A stretch of DNA of 7,759 nucleotides from Pseudomonadota bacterium (lineage in GTDB: Bacteria; Myxococcota; Polyangia; Polyangiales; Polyangiaceae). The stretch is from NCBI GenBank assembly GCA_023419055.1, contig JAEZYO010000255.1:1-7759 (forward strand), in the 5' to 3' direction. The translations under genes and the position numbers were made by a program. The notes below the pieces were generated by a model. The model was not told where the DNA came from. It did not search any database and was given only the letters and a program-made list of their open reading frames with translations. The stretch's first letter is position 1. Each line of letters starts with the position of its first letter. Positions 1-5,582 of the stretch are shown one piece after another.

Positions 1-866
1 CCGCCAAGTTGGTCGGTTCTCCGCGGGTGATGGGCACACGCTCTCCCACGCCCCGACGATCAGCGTGTCCTCGGTCGCTGCGAGCGACCAGGGGATGTGG
101 GGAACGTAGGCGAGTCGTTCGGCGGGGCCGCCGCTCTTCGAGAATCGGAAGACGCGCTCGTTTCCGTCGATGTAGTAGAGGTAGCTGCCGGCGAGCTCCG
201 GGTCGTTGATGTCGAGCCCGGTCGCCAGGTCTTCGCGCGCGGCCCCGCTCAAGGCGATGCGCGAAAGAGCCGTAGTTTCGGCGTTGTAAACGTAGGCGTG
301 CGTGCCATCGATGCCGAGGATACTTTCGCCGTCAGCCGTGCTGAAGAGCTCGAGAGGCGTTGCGGCGCTGCTCGCGGCCGGTACTTCGAAGACCTTGCGT
401 GCGGCGTCCTGATCGGTTTGATCGCCGCGCTCGAGCAAGAGAAGGTTGGCGCCGGCCTCCCAGACTTCGGTGAACTCGCCCGTCGCAACCACCTCAGCAA
501 CGCCGCCGGTCAGTGATAGTCGCCGGATAGAGCCGCTCGCGCCCCAAAAAAAGATGCCGGAGTCGGTCACGACCAGGCTGCTGTACAGCGAGGTGTCCGT
601 TGCGGTCAAAGTGGTTCGAGCGGTGAATCTTCGAGCGGCGTCCCGCTCCGGGGAAGACAAGGCGGTCCCTCGCTGACGACTGCCGCGGGATCCTGCGCGG
701 CTCCGGTCCCGGCGCTGCCCTCGCCCGAAGTGCCTCCGCTTCCCGCCGAGCTCGAACCGCCTCCGGAGTTCGCTCCGCCGCTCGGGGCCCGCTATCGCCC
801 TCGGAGCTGCAGCCCGCCGAGAACACGAGCGTTGCGAGCCCCCAGCGTCCACCAAGCTGTTCTCAC
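1..866 (-). pseudogene. Frameshifted, left-truncated lipoprotein with propeller-like repeats
   Basis: I do not recognise a named family. A GTG at 866-864 follows an AGGAGG box (spacer 5) and begins MRTAWWTLG. One frame over, the text continues LATLVFSAGCSSEGDSG, a lipoprotein signal peptide ending in a lipobox-like SAG-C. A second shift leads into a Gly/Ser linker (GGANSGGGSSSAGSGG and on). A third leads into a frame open from about 648 to the left edge, with recurring segments such as SLVVTDSGIFFWG, GIDGTHAYVYN and GSYLYYIDGNERVF. These resemble the blades of TolB/DUF5050-like beta-propellers. The breaks fall at a G5 run (plus 839-843; one base too many), near a C4 run (784-787; one missing) and near another C4 run (650-653; one missing). 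Repairing them gives one continuous protein of at least 289 codons. The product would be exported and lipid-anchored, probably by the Lgt encoded in this window. Sequencing or assembly error and true gene decay are both possible. The coding signal is good; the family assignment is weak. Confidence 0.7.
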
Positions 867-919
867 TCGTTCCTCCTACCTTCCGCGCCGTCGTACGCCT
901 TCGCTCGAGAAAGCCTTCC

Positions 920-947
920 TTGACGCGCGGACGGTTCGTGACAAACT
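920..947 (+). promoter_or_regulatory. Candidate sigma-70-like promoter upstream of rsgA
   Basis: TTGACG (920-925) and CAAACT (942-947) are separated by 16 bases. The -35 box is near consensus and the -10 box is weak. It lies 48 bases upstream of a small ORF with a good ribosome binding site and about 280 bases upstream of rsgA, so it could drive either or both. It is also the only such pair I noticed in the 867-1223 gap. Confidence 0.3.
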
Positions 948-995
948 GCGCGTCGTTCCGAATTTCCGGGACCACCACGCGAGGAGCCACGCACG

Positions 996-1052
996 ATGTA
1001 CGCCGCAATCGATGCCGTCGAAGTTCGTCCCTCCTCGCGTTCGCGCGCCTGA
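996..1052 (+). CDS. Possible 18-residue leader ORF upstream of rsgA
   Basis: An ATG is preceded by GAGGAG (981-986, spacer 9) and encodes MYAAIDAVEVRPSSRSRA before TGA. Shifting frame by one base near the stop, in CGCGCGCC, would continue through PDSARSVSSGLTHFAIPGE to a TGA at 1105-1107. The true product could therefore be about 37 residues with an indel, echoing the frame breaks of the neighbouring lipoprotein. It resembles no family I know. It may be a leader ORF for rsgA or chance. The rest of the 867-1223 gap holds no larger convincing gene. Confidence 0.25.
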   Translation: MYAAIDAVEVRPSSRSRA

Positions 1053-1146
1053 TTCAGCGCGCAGCGTGAGCTCGGGGCTGACGCACTTCGCGATCCCCGG
1101 AGAGTGACCGCCGGCGCCCTCGTGCGTCGGCGTATCGCGCTCGGCA

Positions 1147-1163
1147 GCGCCCCGTCGGGGCGC
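1147..1163. other. Perfect 7-bp hairpin in the rsgA upstream region
   Basis: GCGCCCC (1147-1153), loop GTC, GGGGCGC (1157-1163). A T5 run follows only at 1178-1182, too far away for a canonical intrinsic terminator. It could be a terminator-like or 5'-UTR structure on the rsgA transcript. Confidence 0.45.
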
Positions 1164-1184
1164 GCCTCCGCCAGTGGTTTTTCG

Positions 1185-1202
1185 GGCCGCTCCATAGCGG
1201 CC
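1185..1202. other. Perfect 7-bp hairpin 21 bases before the rsgA start
   Basis: GGCCGCT (1185-1191), loop CCAT, AGCGGCC (1196-1202). It is the second hairpin in the same leader and sits just upstream of the weak ribosome binding site (GGACGAG, 1209-1215) and the ATG at 1224. No T-run follows, so a terminator role is unlikely. Confidence 0.5.
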
Positions 1203-1223
1203 GTTCCCGGACGAGTTATCTCG

Positions 1224-2345
1224 ATGAATTTGGATTTCGATTACCCGGCTCTCGTCGAGCTGGGTTGGACGCCTTTTTTTCAGCAGCAGTTCGCCGCGCT
1301 TTCGGAGCCGAGCTCCGCGCCTGAGCGCGTCGTGGCCGAGCAGCGTGGTGAGTACACGCTGCTTGGCGCGCGCGGCGAGCGACGCGCGGTCCTGAGCGGA
1401 CGCGTGCGCCACCACCATCGCCCGGACGCATGGCCGTGTGTCGGAGACTTCGTGCTCTGCGACGCGGCCGAGGGCACGCCCGGTCGCGTCGATCACGTGT
1501 TCGACCGCGCGACCCTGCTCGCGCGGAAGGCGGTGGGTCCTTCCTCGCAGCCACAGCTGATCGCGGCCAACGTGGACCTGGTCGTGATCGTGGCAGCGCT
1601 TTCGAGCGAAGATGCGGACGAGCGGGTCAAGGCACGAGGGCTGAACGTGCGCCGTATCGAGCGCTACCTCGCCCTCGTTCGCGAGAGCGGCGCCCGCGCG
1701 GTCGTCGCCGTCAACAAGGGTGATCTCTCGGAGGAGAGCGCGAGCCTCGCCGCGGAGCTCTCGGACGAGCTCGGTCGCGCCGACGTCGTCTCGGTGAGCG
1801 CCCACACCGGCGCCGGCGTCGAGGCCTTGCTCGAGCGGCTCGGCCGTCACGAGAGCGCGGTCCTGGTGGGCTCGTCGGGCGTCGGCAAGTCGAGCCTCAC
1901 GAATCGACTGCTCGGTCATGACGCGCAGCGCGTGAACGAGATCCGAGAAGAGGATGCGCGCGGGCGTCACACCACGACCTCGCGGCAGCTCTTTCGTCTC
2001 CCGACGGGGGGCTTCTTGATCGACACCCCCGGCATGCGCGAGCTCGGCTTGGTGAGCGAGGGTGAGGAAGGCGGGACCGGCTTCGCGGAGATCGACGCGT
2101 TGGCAGAAGCTTGCCGGTTTCGAGATTGCAAGCACGAGCAGGAGCCCGGCTGCGCCGTCCTGGCCGCCGTCGAGGCCGGGGCGCTCGACGCGGAGCGGCT
2201 CGAGAGCTCGCACAAGCTGCGCCGCGAGCTCGCCTGGCAGCGGACTCAGAGCGACGCCCTCCTGCAGCGCGAGGTGACGCGCCAGCGCAAGGTCATGGCG
2301 CGGCGAGTGCGCGCGGCGGTCGCCGAAAAGGGCAGGAGGCGCTAA
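1224..2345 (+). CDS. rsgA: Ribosome small-subunit-dependent GTPase RsgA
   Basis: A circularly permuted GTPase that binds the 30S subunit and acts as a late assembly checkpoint in the cytoplasm, with GTPase activity stimulated by the subunit. The 373-residue protein opens with MNLDFDYPALVELGWTPFF, typical of the family. An OB-fold region (about 35-100) follows. The G motifs come in permuted order: G4 NKGD (164-167), G5 SAH (192-194), P-loop GSSGVGKS (216-223), G2 TTTSR (250-254), G3 DTPG (267-270). The C-terminal zinc site is C297, C302, H304 and C310. A Lys/Arg-rich tail ends the protein. The ATG at 1224 is chosen over in-frame upstream starts because family homology begins there and GGACGAG (1209-1215) lies 8 bases before it. 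The stop overlaps the dapB stop, with which the gene converges. All expected motifs are present, so the protein should be functional. Confidence 0.96.
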   Translation: MNLDFDYPALVELGWTPFFQQQFAALSEPSSAPERVVAEQRGEYTLLGARGERRAVLSGRVRHHHRPDAWPCVGDFVLCDAAEGTPGRVDHVFDRATLLARKAVGPSSQPQLIAANVDLVVIVAALSSEDADERVKARGLNVRRIERYLALVRESGARAVVAVNKGDLSEESASLAAELSDELGRADVVSVSAHTGAGVEALLERLGRHESAVLVGSSGVGKSSLTNRLLGHDAQRVNEIREEDARGRHTTTSRQLFRLPTGGFLIDTPGMRELGLVSEGEEGGTGFAEIDALAEACRFRDCKHEQEPGCAVLAAVEAGALDAERLESSHKLRRELAWQRTQSDALLQREVTRQRKVMARRVRAAVAEKGRRR

Positions 2346-3127
2346 CCGAGCACGTCGGCGATCGTGTAGCGGCGCGCGGGCTTGCCCACCACGAAGCGCG
2401 CCGCACGGATCGCTCCGTTGGCGAAGAGATCCCGGCTCGAGGCGCGGTGCACGAGCTCGAGCCGCTCGCCGTTGCCGAACAGGAACACGGTGTGATCGCC
2501 GATCACGTCGCCGCCGCGGACGCCGAACACACCGAGCTCGTCGGCCTTGCGAGCCCCGACGTCACCGTCGCGCCCGTGCACGTTCTTGAGCTCGGGGCGC
2601 GCGGCGCGAGCGGCCTCGGCGAGGCGCTTGGCAGTGCCGCTCGGCGCGTCGACCTTGCGCTTGTGATGGATCTCGACGATCTCGACGTCGAACTCCTTGC
2701 CGAGACGCCGCACGGCGTGCTCGACCGCTTCGGAGAGGACCTGGACGCCCAGGCTCATGTTCGGAGCCCAGAGCACGGGCACGGCTTCTGCCGCGCGATC
2801 CAGCGCTTTCAGCGCGGCGGCGTCGAGGTTGGTCGTGCCGCTCACGAGCGCGACCTTCTCGCGGGCGGCGCGCGTCGCGAGCTCTTGCACGAGCCCGGCG
2901 ACGGAGAAATCGATGACGACGTCGGCTCCGAGCAGCGCCGAGCCGATATCGGGCGCGGCGACGACGCCGAGCGGGCCGACTCCGGCGAGCTCGCCGAGAT
3001 CTCGACCGTTGTTGGGGTCGTTGGGCGAACAGGTGCCGCCGACGATCTGAATGTCTCCGGCGGCGTGAGCGAGCCGGAGGATCGTGAGGCCCATCCTTCC
3101 GGTCGCGCCGGCGATCGCGAGCTTCAT
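2342..3127 (-). CDS. dapB: 4-hydroxy-tetrahydrodipicolinate reductase DapB
   Basis: Catalyses the NAD(P)H-dependent reduction of the dapA product to tetrahydrodipicolinate, on the diaminopimelate/lysine route that also supplies peptidoglycan. It has 261 residues, normal for the family. The N-terminal Rossmann motif is GATGRMG (7-13). IDF (72-74), SGTT (96-99) and APNMSLGV (121-128) line the nucleotide and substrate pocket. The signature HHKRKVDAPSGTA spans 154-166 and holds the general acid/base pair His154 and Lys158. RGGDVIGDH (204-212) completes the active-site region. The ATG overlaps the dapA stop as ATGA, and a GAGGGG box inside the dapA 3' end serves it, which points to translational coupling in a dapA-dapB operon. 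The TAG stop overlaps the rsgA TAA on the other strand. Confidence 0.97.
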   Translation of the reverse strand: MKLAIAGATGRMGLTILRLAHAAGDIQIVGGTCSPNDPNNGRDLGELAGVGPLGVVAAPDIGSALLGADVVIDFSVAGLVQELATRAAREKVALVSGTTNLDAAALKALDRAAEAVPVLWAPNMSLGVQVLSEAVEHAVRRLGKEFDVEIVEIHHKRKVDAPSGTAKRLAEAARAARPELKNVHGRDGDVGARKADELGVFGVRGGDVIGDHTVFLFGNGERLELVHRASSRDLFANGAIRAARFVVGKPARRYTIADVLG

Positions 3128-4017
3128 CGCCCCTCGTAGGCGGCGACCGCGTCCGCGACGAGTTTCCTGCAGGCCGGAGAGGCGGGCACGAGCGGCAACC
3201 GCACCGAGGAGCTCATGAATCCTGCGAGCTCGAGCGCGGCTTTTATCGGCGCCGGGTTCGGCTCGCTGAACATCACGCGGTTCACCTGCCAGAGAGCGAG
3301 GTGCTTGGCGCGCGCGGCTTCGGCCCGCCCGGCGAGCGCATCGGCGACGGCCTCGCTGATCTGACGCGGGAATAGGTTACTGGTCACCGAGATGATGCCC
3401 TTGGCGCCCACGCTCACCATCGGGAGCGTCAGCGTGTCGTCACCCGAGAGCACCGCGATACGATCACCGGCTCGGGTCAGAAGCTCCTGACAATAGAGGA
3501 CGTTTCCGCTCGCGTCCTTGATGCCGATCACGCGGGGGCAAGCGTCCAGGATCCGGAGCACGGTCTCGACGGTCATCTCCACCGAGGAGCGCCCGGGGAT
3601 GTTGTAGAGAATCACCGGTCCGGGGACCGCTTCCGCGACGTGCTTGATGTGCTGAAACAAGCCCTCTTGGCTCGGCTTGCTGTAGTAGGGCGTCACCACC
3701 ATCACGGCGTCCGCGCCGGCCTCGAAAGCGCTCTTCGACGCCTCGATGGTCTTCTGGGTGTTGTTGGAGCCGGTCCCCACGATGACCTGGGCCTTCCCCT
3801 TGGCTGCGCTGACGGTCCGCTTGATGAGCTCGCGTTGCTCGGTGTCCGTCAATGTCGGTGTTTCACCCGTGGTTCCACACGGGACGAGTCCGCTGATCCG
3901 GCCATCGAGCTGATGTGTCAGCAGCTTGTCGTAGGCTTGCCAGTCCACGCTGCTGCCGTCCGCGGTGAACGGGGTGACTAGCGCCGTATAGGCTCCGGAA
4001 ACGGGGAGCTCGGTCAT
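3124..4017 (-). CDS. dapA: 4-hydroxy-tetrahydrodipicolinate synthase DapA
   Basis: Condenses pyruvate with aspartate-semialdehyde in the first committed step of the diaminopimelate/lysine branch. It is a cytoplasmic TIM-barrel class I aldolase. The 297-residue protein opens with the expected GAYTALVTPF. The substrate loop GTTGE is at 48-52 and the paired tyrosines YY are at 111-112. LYNIPGR (137-143) carries the catalytic Tyr138 and the carboxylate-binding Arg143. GIKDASG (165-171) carries the Schiff-base Lys167. SGDD is at 191-194, and SEPNPAPIK (251-259) is typical of the C-terminal domain. The ATG at 4017 is preferred to an in-frame TTG at 4056 because homology begins there. No clear ribosome binding site precedes it (GCCCTCTC), so it may have a very short leader. 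dapB follows with a 4-base overlap. Confidence 0.97.
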   Translation of the reverse strand: MTELPVSGAYTALVTPFTADGSSVDWQAYDKLLTHQLDGRISGLVPCGTTGETPTLTDTEQRELIKRTVSAAKGKAQVIVGTGSNNTQKTIEASKSAFEAGADAVMVVTPYYSKPSQEGLFQHIKHVAEAVPGPVILYNIPGRSSVEMTVETVLRILDACPRVIGIKDASGNVLYCQELLTRAGDRIAVLSGDDTLTLPMVSVGAKGIISVTSNLFPRQISEAVADALAGRAEAARAKHLALWQVNRVMFSEPNPAPIKAALELAGFMSSSVRLPLVPASPACRKLVADAVAAYEGR

Positions 4018-4029
4018 GAGAGGGCAACG

Positions 4030-4056
4030 TATGTAACTTTCCGCGTCAGGACGCAA
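4030..4056 (-). promoter_or_regulatory. Weak candidate dapA promoter
   Basis: Read on the minus strand, TTGCGT (4056-4051) and TACATA (4035-4030) are separated by 15 bases, shorter than ideal. A start about 7 bases past the -10 box would leave a leader of only about 5 bases before the dapA ATG, which agrees with the absence of a Shine-Dalgarno sequence. It is set in the 96-base divergent region shared with the diguanylate cyclase gene. Confidence 0.3.
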
Positions 4057-4074
4057 GGCTGTCGGCCTGGCTCG

Positions 4075-4102
4075 TTGACGCCCGTAGGGACCGGGTTACG
4101 AT
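4075..4102 (+). promoter_or_regulatory. Sigma-70-like promoter of the FHA-GGDEF gene
   Basis: TTGACG (4075-4080, five of six consensus bases) and TACGAT (4097-4102, four of six) are separated by 16 bases. The gene's ATG begins only 12 bases after the -10 box, so the predicted mRNA has a leader of about 4-6 bases. This argues against the in-frame TTG at 4075, which is part of the -35 box itself. Confidence 0.55.
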
Positions 4103-4113
4103 GCTTTCCGTCG

Positions 4114-4989
4114 ATGGATTCCCTGTTCCCGGGCCGTCGCACTACCGTGGCGGTCCACTCGGAGCGCCCGAGCGCGTCGGGCAAACCTTGTTTGATCGTC
4201 ATTTCGGGCGCCGTGCTCGGAAAGCGGGTCGAGCTCGGTGAAGCCGACGTGGAAATTGGCCGTAGCGACACCAGCACCCTCTGCATCGCGAGCGACCAGG
4301 TCAGCCGCCGCCATGCGACCGTGATTCGCATCGCGGGGCGCTACCACGTCACTGACCACGACAGCACGAACGGCACGTTCGTGAACGAAGAGCGGGTCAA
4401 GACCGCCGAGCTCCGGGACGGCGATCAGATCCGGATCGGTAAGACCGTGCTCAAGTACACGGAGAGCCCGGTCGAGAGTGAGTACTTCGAGCACATCATG
4501 ACTCTCGCGAGTCAGGATGCGCTCACGCGCGCCTTCAACAAGCGCAAATTCGACGAGATTTTCGCGGCCGAGGTCACGCGCGCGCAAGGCTCGGTGACCC
4601 CCTTCTCGCTCCTCCTCTTCGACATCGATTTTTTCAAGAAGATCAACGACAGGTTTGGTCACCTCGCCGGCGACGCGGTCCTTCAAGAGGTGGCGGGGTT
4701 GGCGAGCGCGGTCATCGGCCCTGGTGGAGCGCTCTGCCGAGTCGGAGGCGAAGAGTTTACGATCCTGCTCCCTGGTTCGCCGCTCGACGTCGCGCTCGAG
4801 ACCGCCGAGTACCTGCGGGGCGCGGTCGAGCAGCACGCCTTCGTGTTCGAGGGCAAGACCATCCCCGTCACCATCAGCGTCGGCGCGGCCGAGCTCCAGG
4901 TGGGCGAAGGTAGCGAAGCCTTCTACAAGCGGACGGACGACCTGCTCTATCGTTCGAAGCACTCGGGTCGAAACCGAGTTAGCGGGTGA
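4114..4989 (+). CDS. FHA-GGDEF diguanylate cyclase
   Basis: Predicted to make cyclic di-GMP from two GTP in the cytoplasm, under control of a phosphothreonine-binding FHA domain. The 291-residue protein has no signal peptide or membrane helix. The FHA domain (about 25-115) shows the canonical GRS (49-51), SRRHA (64-68) and NGTFVN (86-91). The GGDEF domain (about 130-288) shows DALTRAFNKRKF (135-146), the metal-binding FDIDFFKKIN (169-178) and GGEEF (211-215), a catalytically competent variant, and it ends in YRSKHSGRNRV. The position of the RxxD inhibitory I-site is GPGG (202-205), so product inhibition through that site is not expected. The FHA domain suggests input from a Ser/Thr kinase, a common arrangement in myxobacteria; no kinase is encoded in this window. 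The start at 4114 fits the promoter position. It diverges from dapA, and its end overlaps a small minus-strand ORF by 11 bases. Confidence 0.95.
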   Translation: MDSLFPGRRTTVAVHSERPSASGKPCLIVISGAVLGKRVELGEADVEIGRSDTSTLCIASDQVSRRHATVIRIAGRYHVTDHDSTNGTFVNEERVKTAELRDGDQIRIGKTVLKYTESPVESEYFEHIMTLASQDALTRAFNKRKFDEIFAAEVTRAQGSVTPFSLLLFDIDFFKKINDRFGHLAGDAVLQEVAGLASAVIGPGGALCRVGGEEFTILLPGSPLDVALETAEYLRGAVEQHAFVFEGKTIPVTISVGAAELQVGEGSEAFYKRTDDLLYRSKHSGRNRVSG

Positions 4990-5170
4990 GGTCGGAGTCG
5001 TCTTCGCCGGTCGCGTCCATTTTCAGGACGGGAGGGCGATACGGCGGAGGTGGGGGAGGCGGGGCAGGACCGAGCGCGGCGCCGCCGAGCAACGCAGCGC
5101 GAATGACGCGCCCTACCAGGCGAAGCAATCGTACGGCGAGCGAACGCGCTCGCGATCGGCGATTCGACAA
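4979..5170 (-). CDS. Small basic, proline-rich protein (63 aa), unknown function
   Basis: A TTG start at 5170 is preceded by AGAGGAG (5184-5178 on the minus strand, spacer 7). The product has an Arg-rich amphipathic stretch (about 3-25), a short hydrophobic run AALLGGAALGP (25-35), seven consecutive prolines (37-43), then PPVLKMDA and an acidic end, GEDDSDLTR. The basic, polyproline and acidic segments look designed rather than random, but I know no family for it. The 3' end overlaps that of the cyclase gene by 11 bases in convergent orientation. Polyproline would need EF-P for efficient translation. It may be a small membrane-associated protein or, less likely, a spurious ORF in GC-rich DNA. 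Confidence 0.45.
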   Translation of the reverse strand: MSNRRSRARSLAVRLLRLVGRVIRAALLGGAALGPAPPPPPPPYRPPVLKMDATGEDDSDLTR

Positions 5171-5228
5171 GGCATCACTCCTCTATCGAGGACCACGACG
5201 AGAACGGCGGACGAAGCCGACGCCTGGC

Positions 5229-5519
5229 TCAACAGAGGAGACGACAATGGACGAGATAGAGCTCCGCGTGGCGTGGGCCGGCATGTTCGCCCGCCGCTCC
5301 GAGCCGGACTCCTTGCTCGACTAGCCGGGGGCTCAGCGCGGGTGCGGTTCGCGCTGGAGCGGTGCTGACCACGGCTCGAGACGGCGACGGACGAGCGGGC
5401 TCACCCGGCGCCGTGAGCTCGAGCACGGCTACTGCACGAACGCTCTCGAGGGCGGCTGGAAGCGGCCGGAAGGCGACCGTCAAGAACAGGCAAGCGACGA
5501 AGAGTCGCAGCCGGTTCAT
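5229..5519 (-). CDS. Doubtful small secreted protein (96 aa)
   Basis: From the ATG at 5519 (another in frame at 5534) the protein starts MNRLRLFVACLFLTVAF and then RPLPA, a plausible Sec signal peptide with cleavage near residue 22. The rest is Ala/Pro/Arg-rich and matches nothing I know. G/C at third positions is lower than in the sure genes, and the last third is antisense to a small plus-strand ORF with a better codon pattern. It lies 62 bases after the lgt stop on the same strand, beyond a hairpin. The real gene may be shorter, frameshifted or absent. Outside this ORF and the small ones beside it, I see nothing in 5325-5557. Confidence 0.25.
   Translation of the reverse strand: MNRLRLFVACLFLTVAFRPLPAALESVRAVAVLELTAPGEPARPSPSRAVVSTAPARTAPALSPRLVEQGVRLGAAGEHAGPRHAELYLVHCRLLC
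5247..5324 (+). CDS. Micro-ORF of 25 codons with strong Shine-Dalgarno
   Basis: The ATG follows AGAGGAG (5234-5240) with a spacer of 6. The peptide begins MDEIELRVAWAGMFARRS and ends EPDSLLD before TAG. Nearly every third position is G or C, which is better coding bias than the opposite strand shows here. It could be a small regulatory or leader peptide, or a precursor peptide, but no maturation enzyme is nearby. A 6-bp hairpin (AGCGCG, 5335-5340; CGCGCT, 5350-5355) follows the stop. I do not recognise it. Confidence 0.4.
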   Translation: MDEIELRVAWAGMFARRSEPDSLLD

Positions 5520-5557
5520 CAGGAAGCCTCGCATTCGTGAAGGCTATGGCTCGAAGT

Positions 5558-5582
5558 GGACCCGGTCAACCGGGCCCCTTTT
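5558..5582. terminator. Hairpin with T-run at the lgt 3' end
   Basis: CCCGG (5561-5565), loop TCAA, CCGGG (5570-5574), then CCCCTTTT to 5582. Read on the minus strand the stem extends to 8 pairs, including one G-U, and starts a few bases after the lgt stop, but no T-run follows in that direction. Read on the plus strand it is a short intrinsic-terminator shape that would end transcripts from the micro-ORF side. It may be bidirectional. Confidence 0.45.

Noticed and set aside
494..826. Single minus-strand ORF starting MFSAGCSSEG as an intact gene
   Set aside because: Only its first dozen residues are lipoprotein-like. After SGP it becomes Arg-rich while the coding pattern moves to other frames, so it is one piece of a frameshifted gene.
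876..2213. Long minus-strand open frame opposite rsgA
   Set aside because: It is antisense to a full RsgA with every family motif. The translation is Arg/His-rich with no recognisable domain, as expected for a shadow in GC-rich DNA.
2111..3139. Plus-strand open frame opposite dapB
   Set aside because: dapB has complete motifs on the minus strand; this frame is Arg/Ala-rich without domain features.
4096..4962. Long minus-strand open frame opposite the FHA-GGDEF gene
   Set aside because: The plus strand encodes complete FHA and GGDEF domains; the antisense frame has no domain.
4986..5368. Larger plus-strand frames between the cyclase and lgt
   Set aside because: They are low-complexity Arg/Ser/Gly translations opposite the polyproline ORF. 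Only the short ATG-initiated end at 5247 has a ribosome binding site and coding bias.
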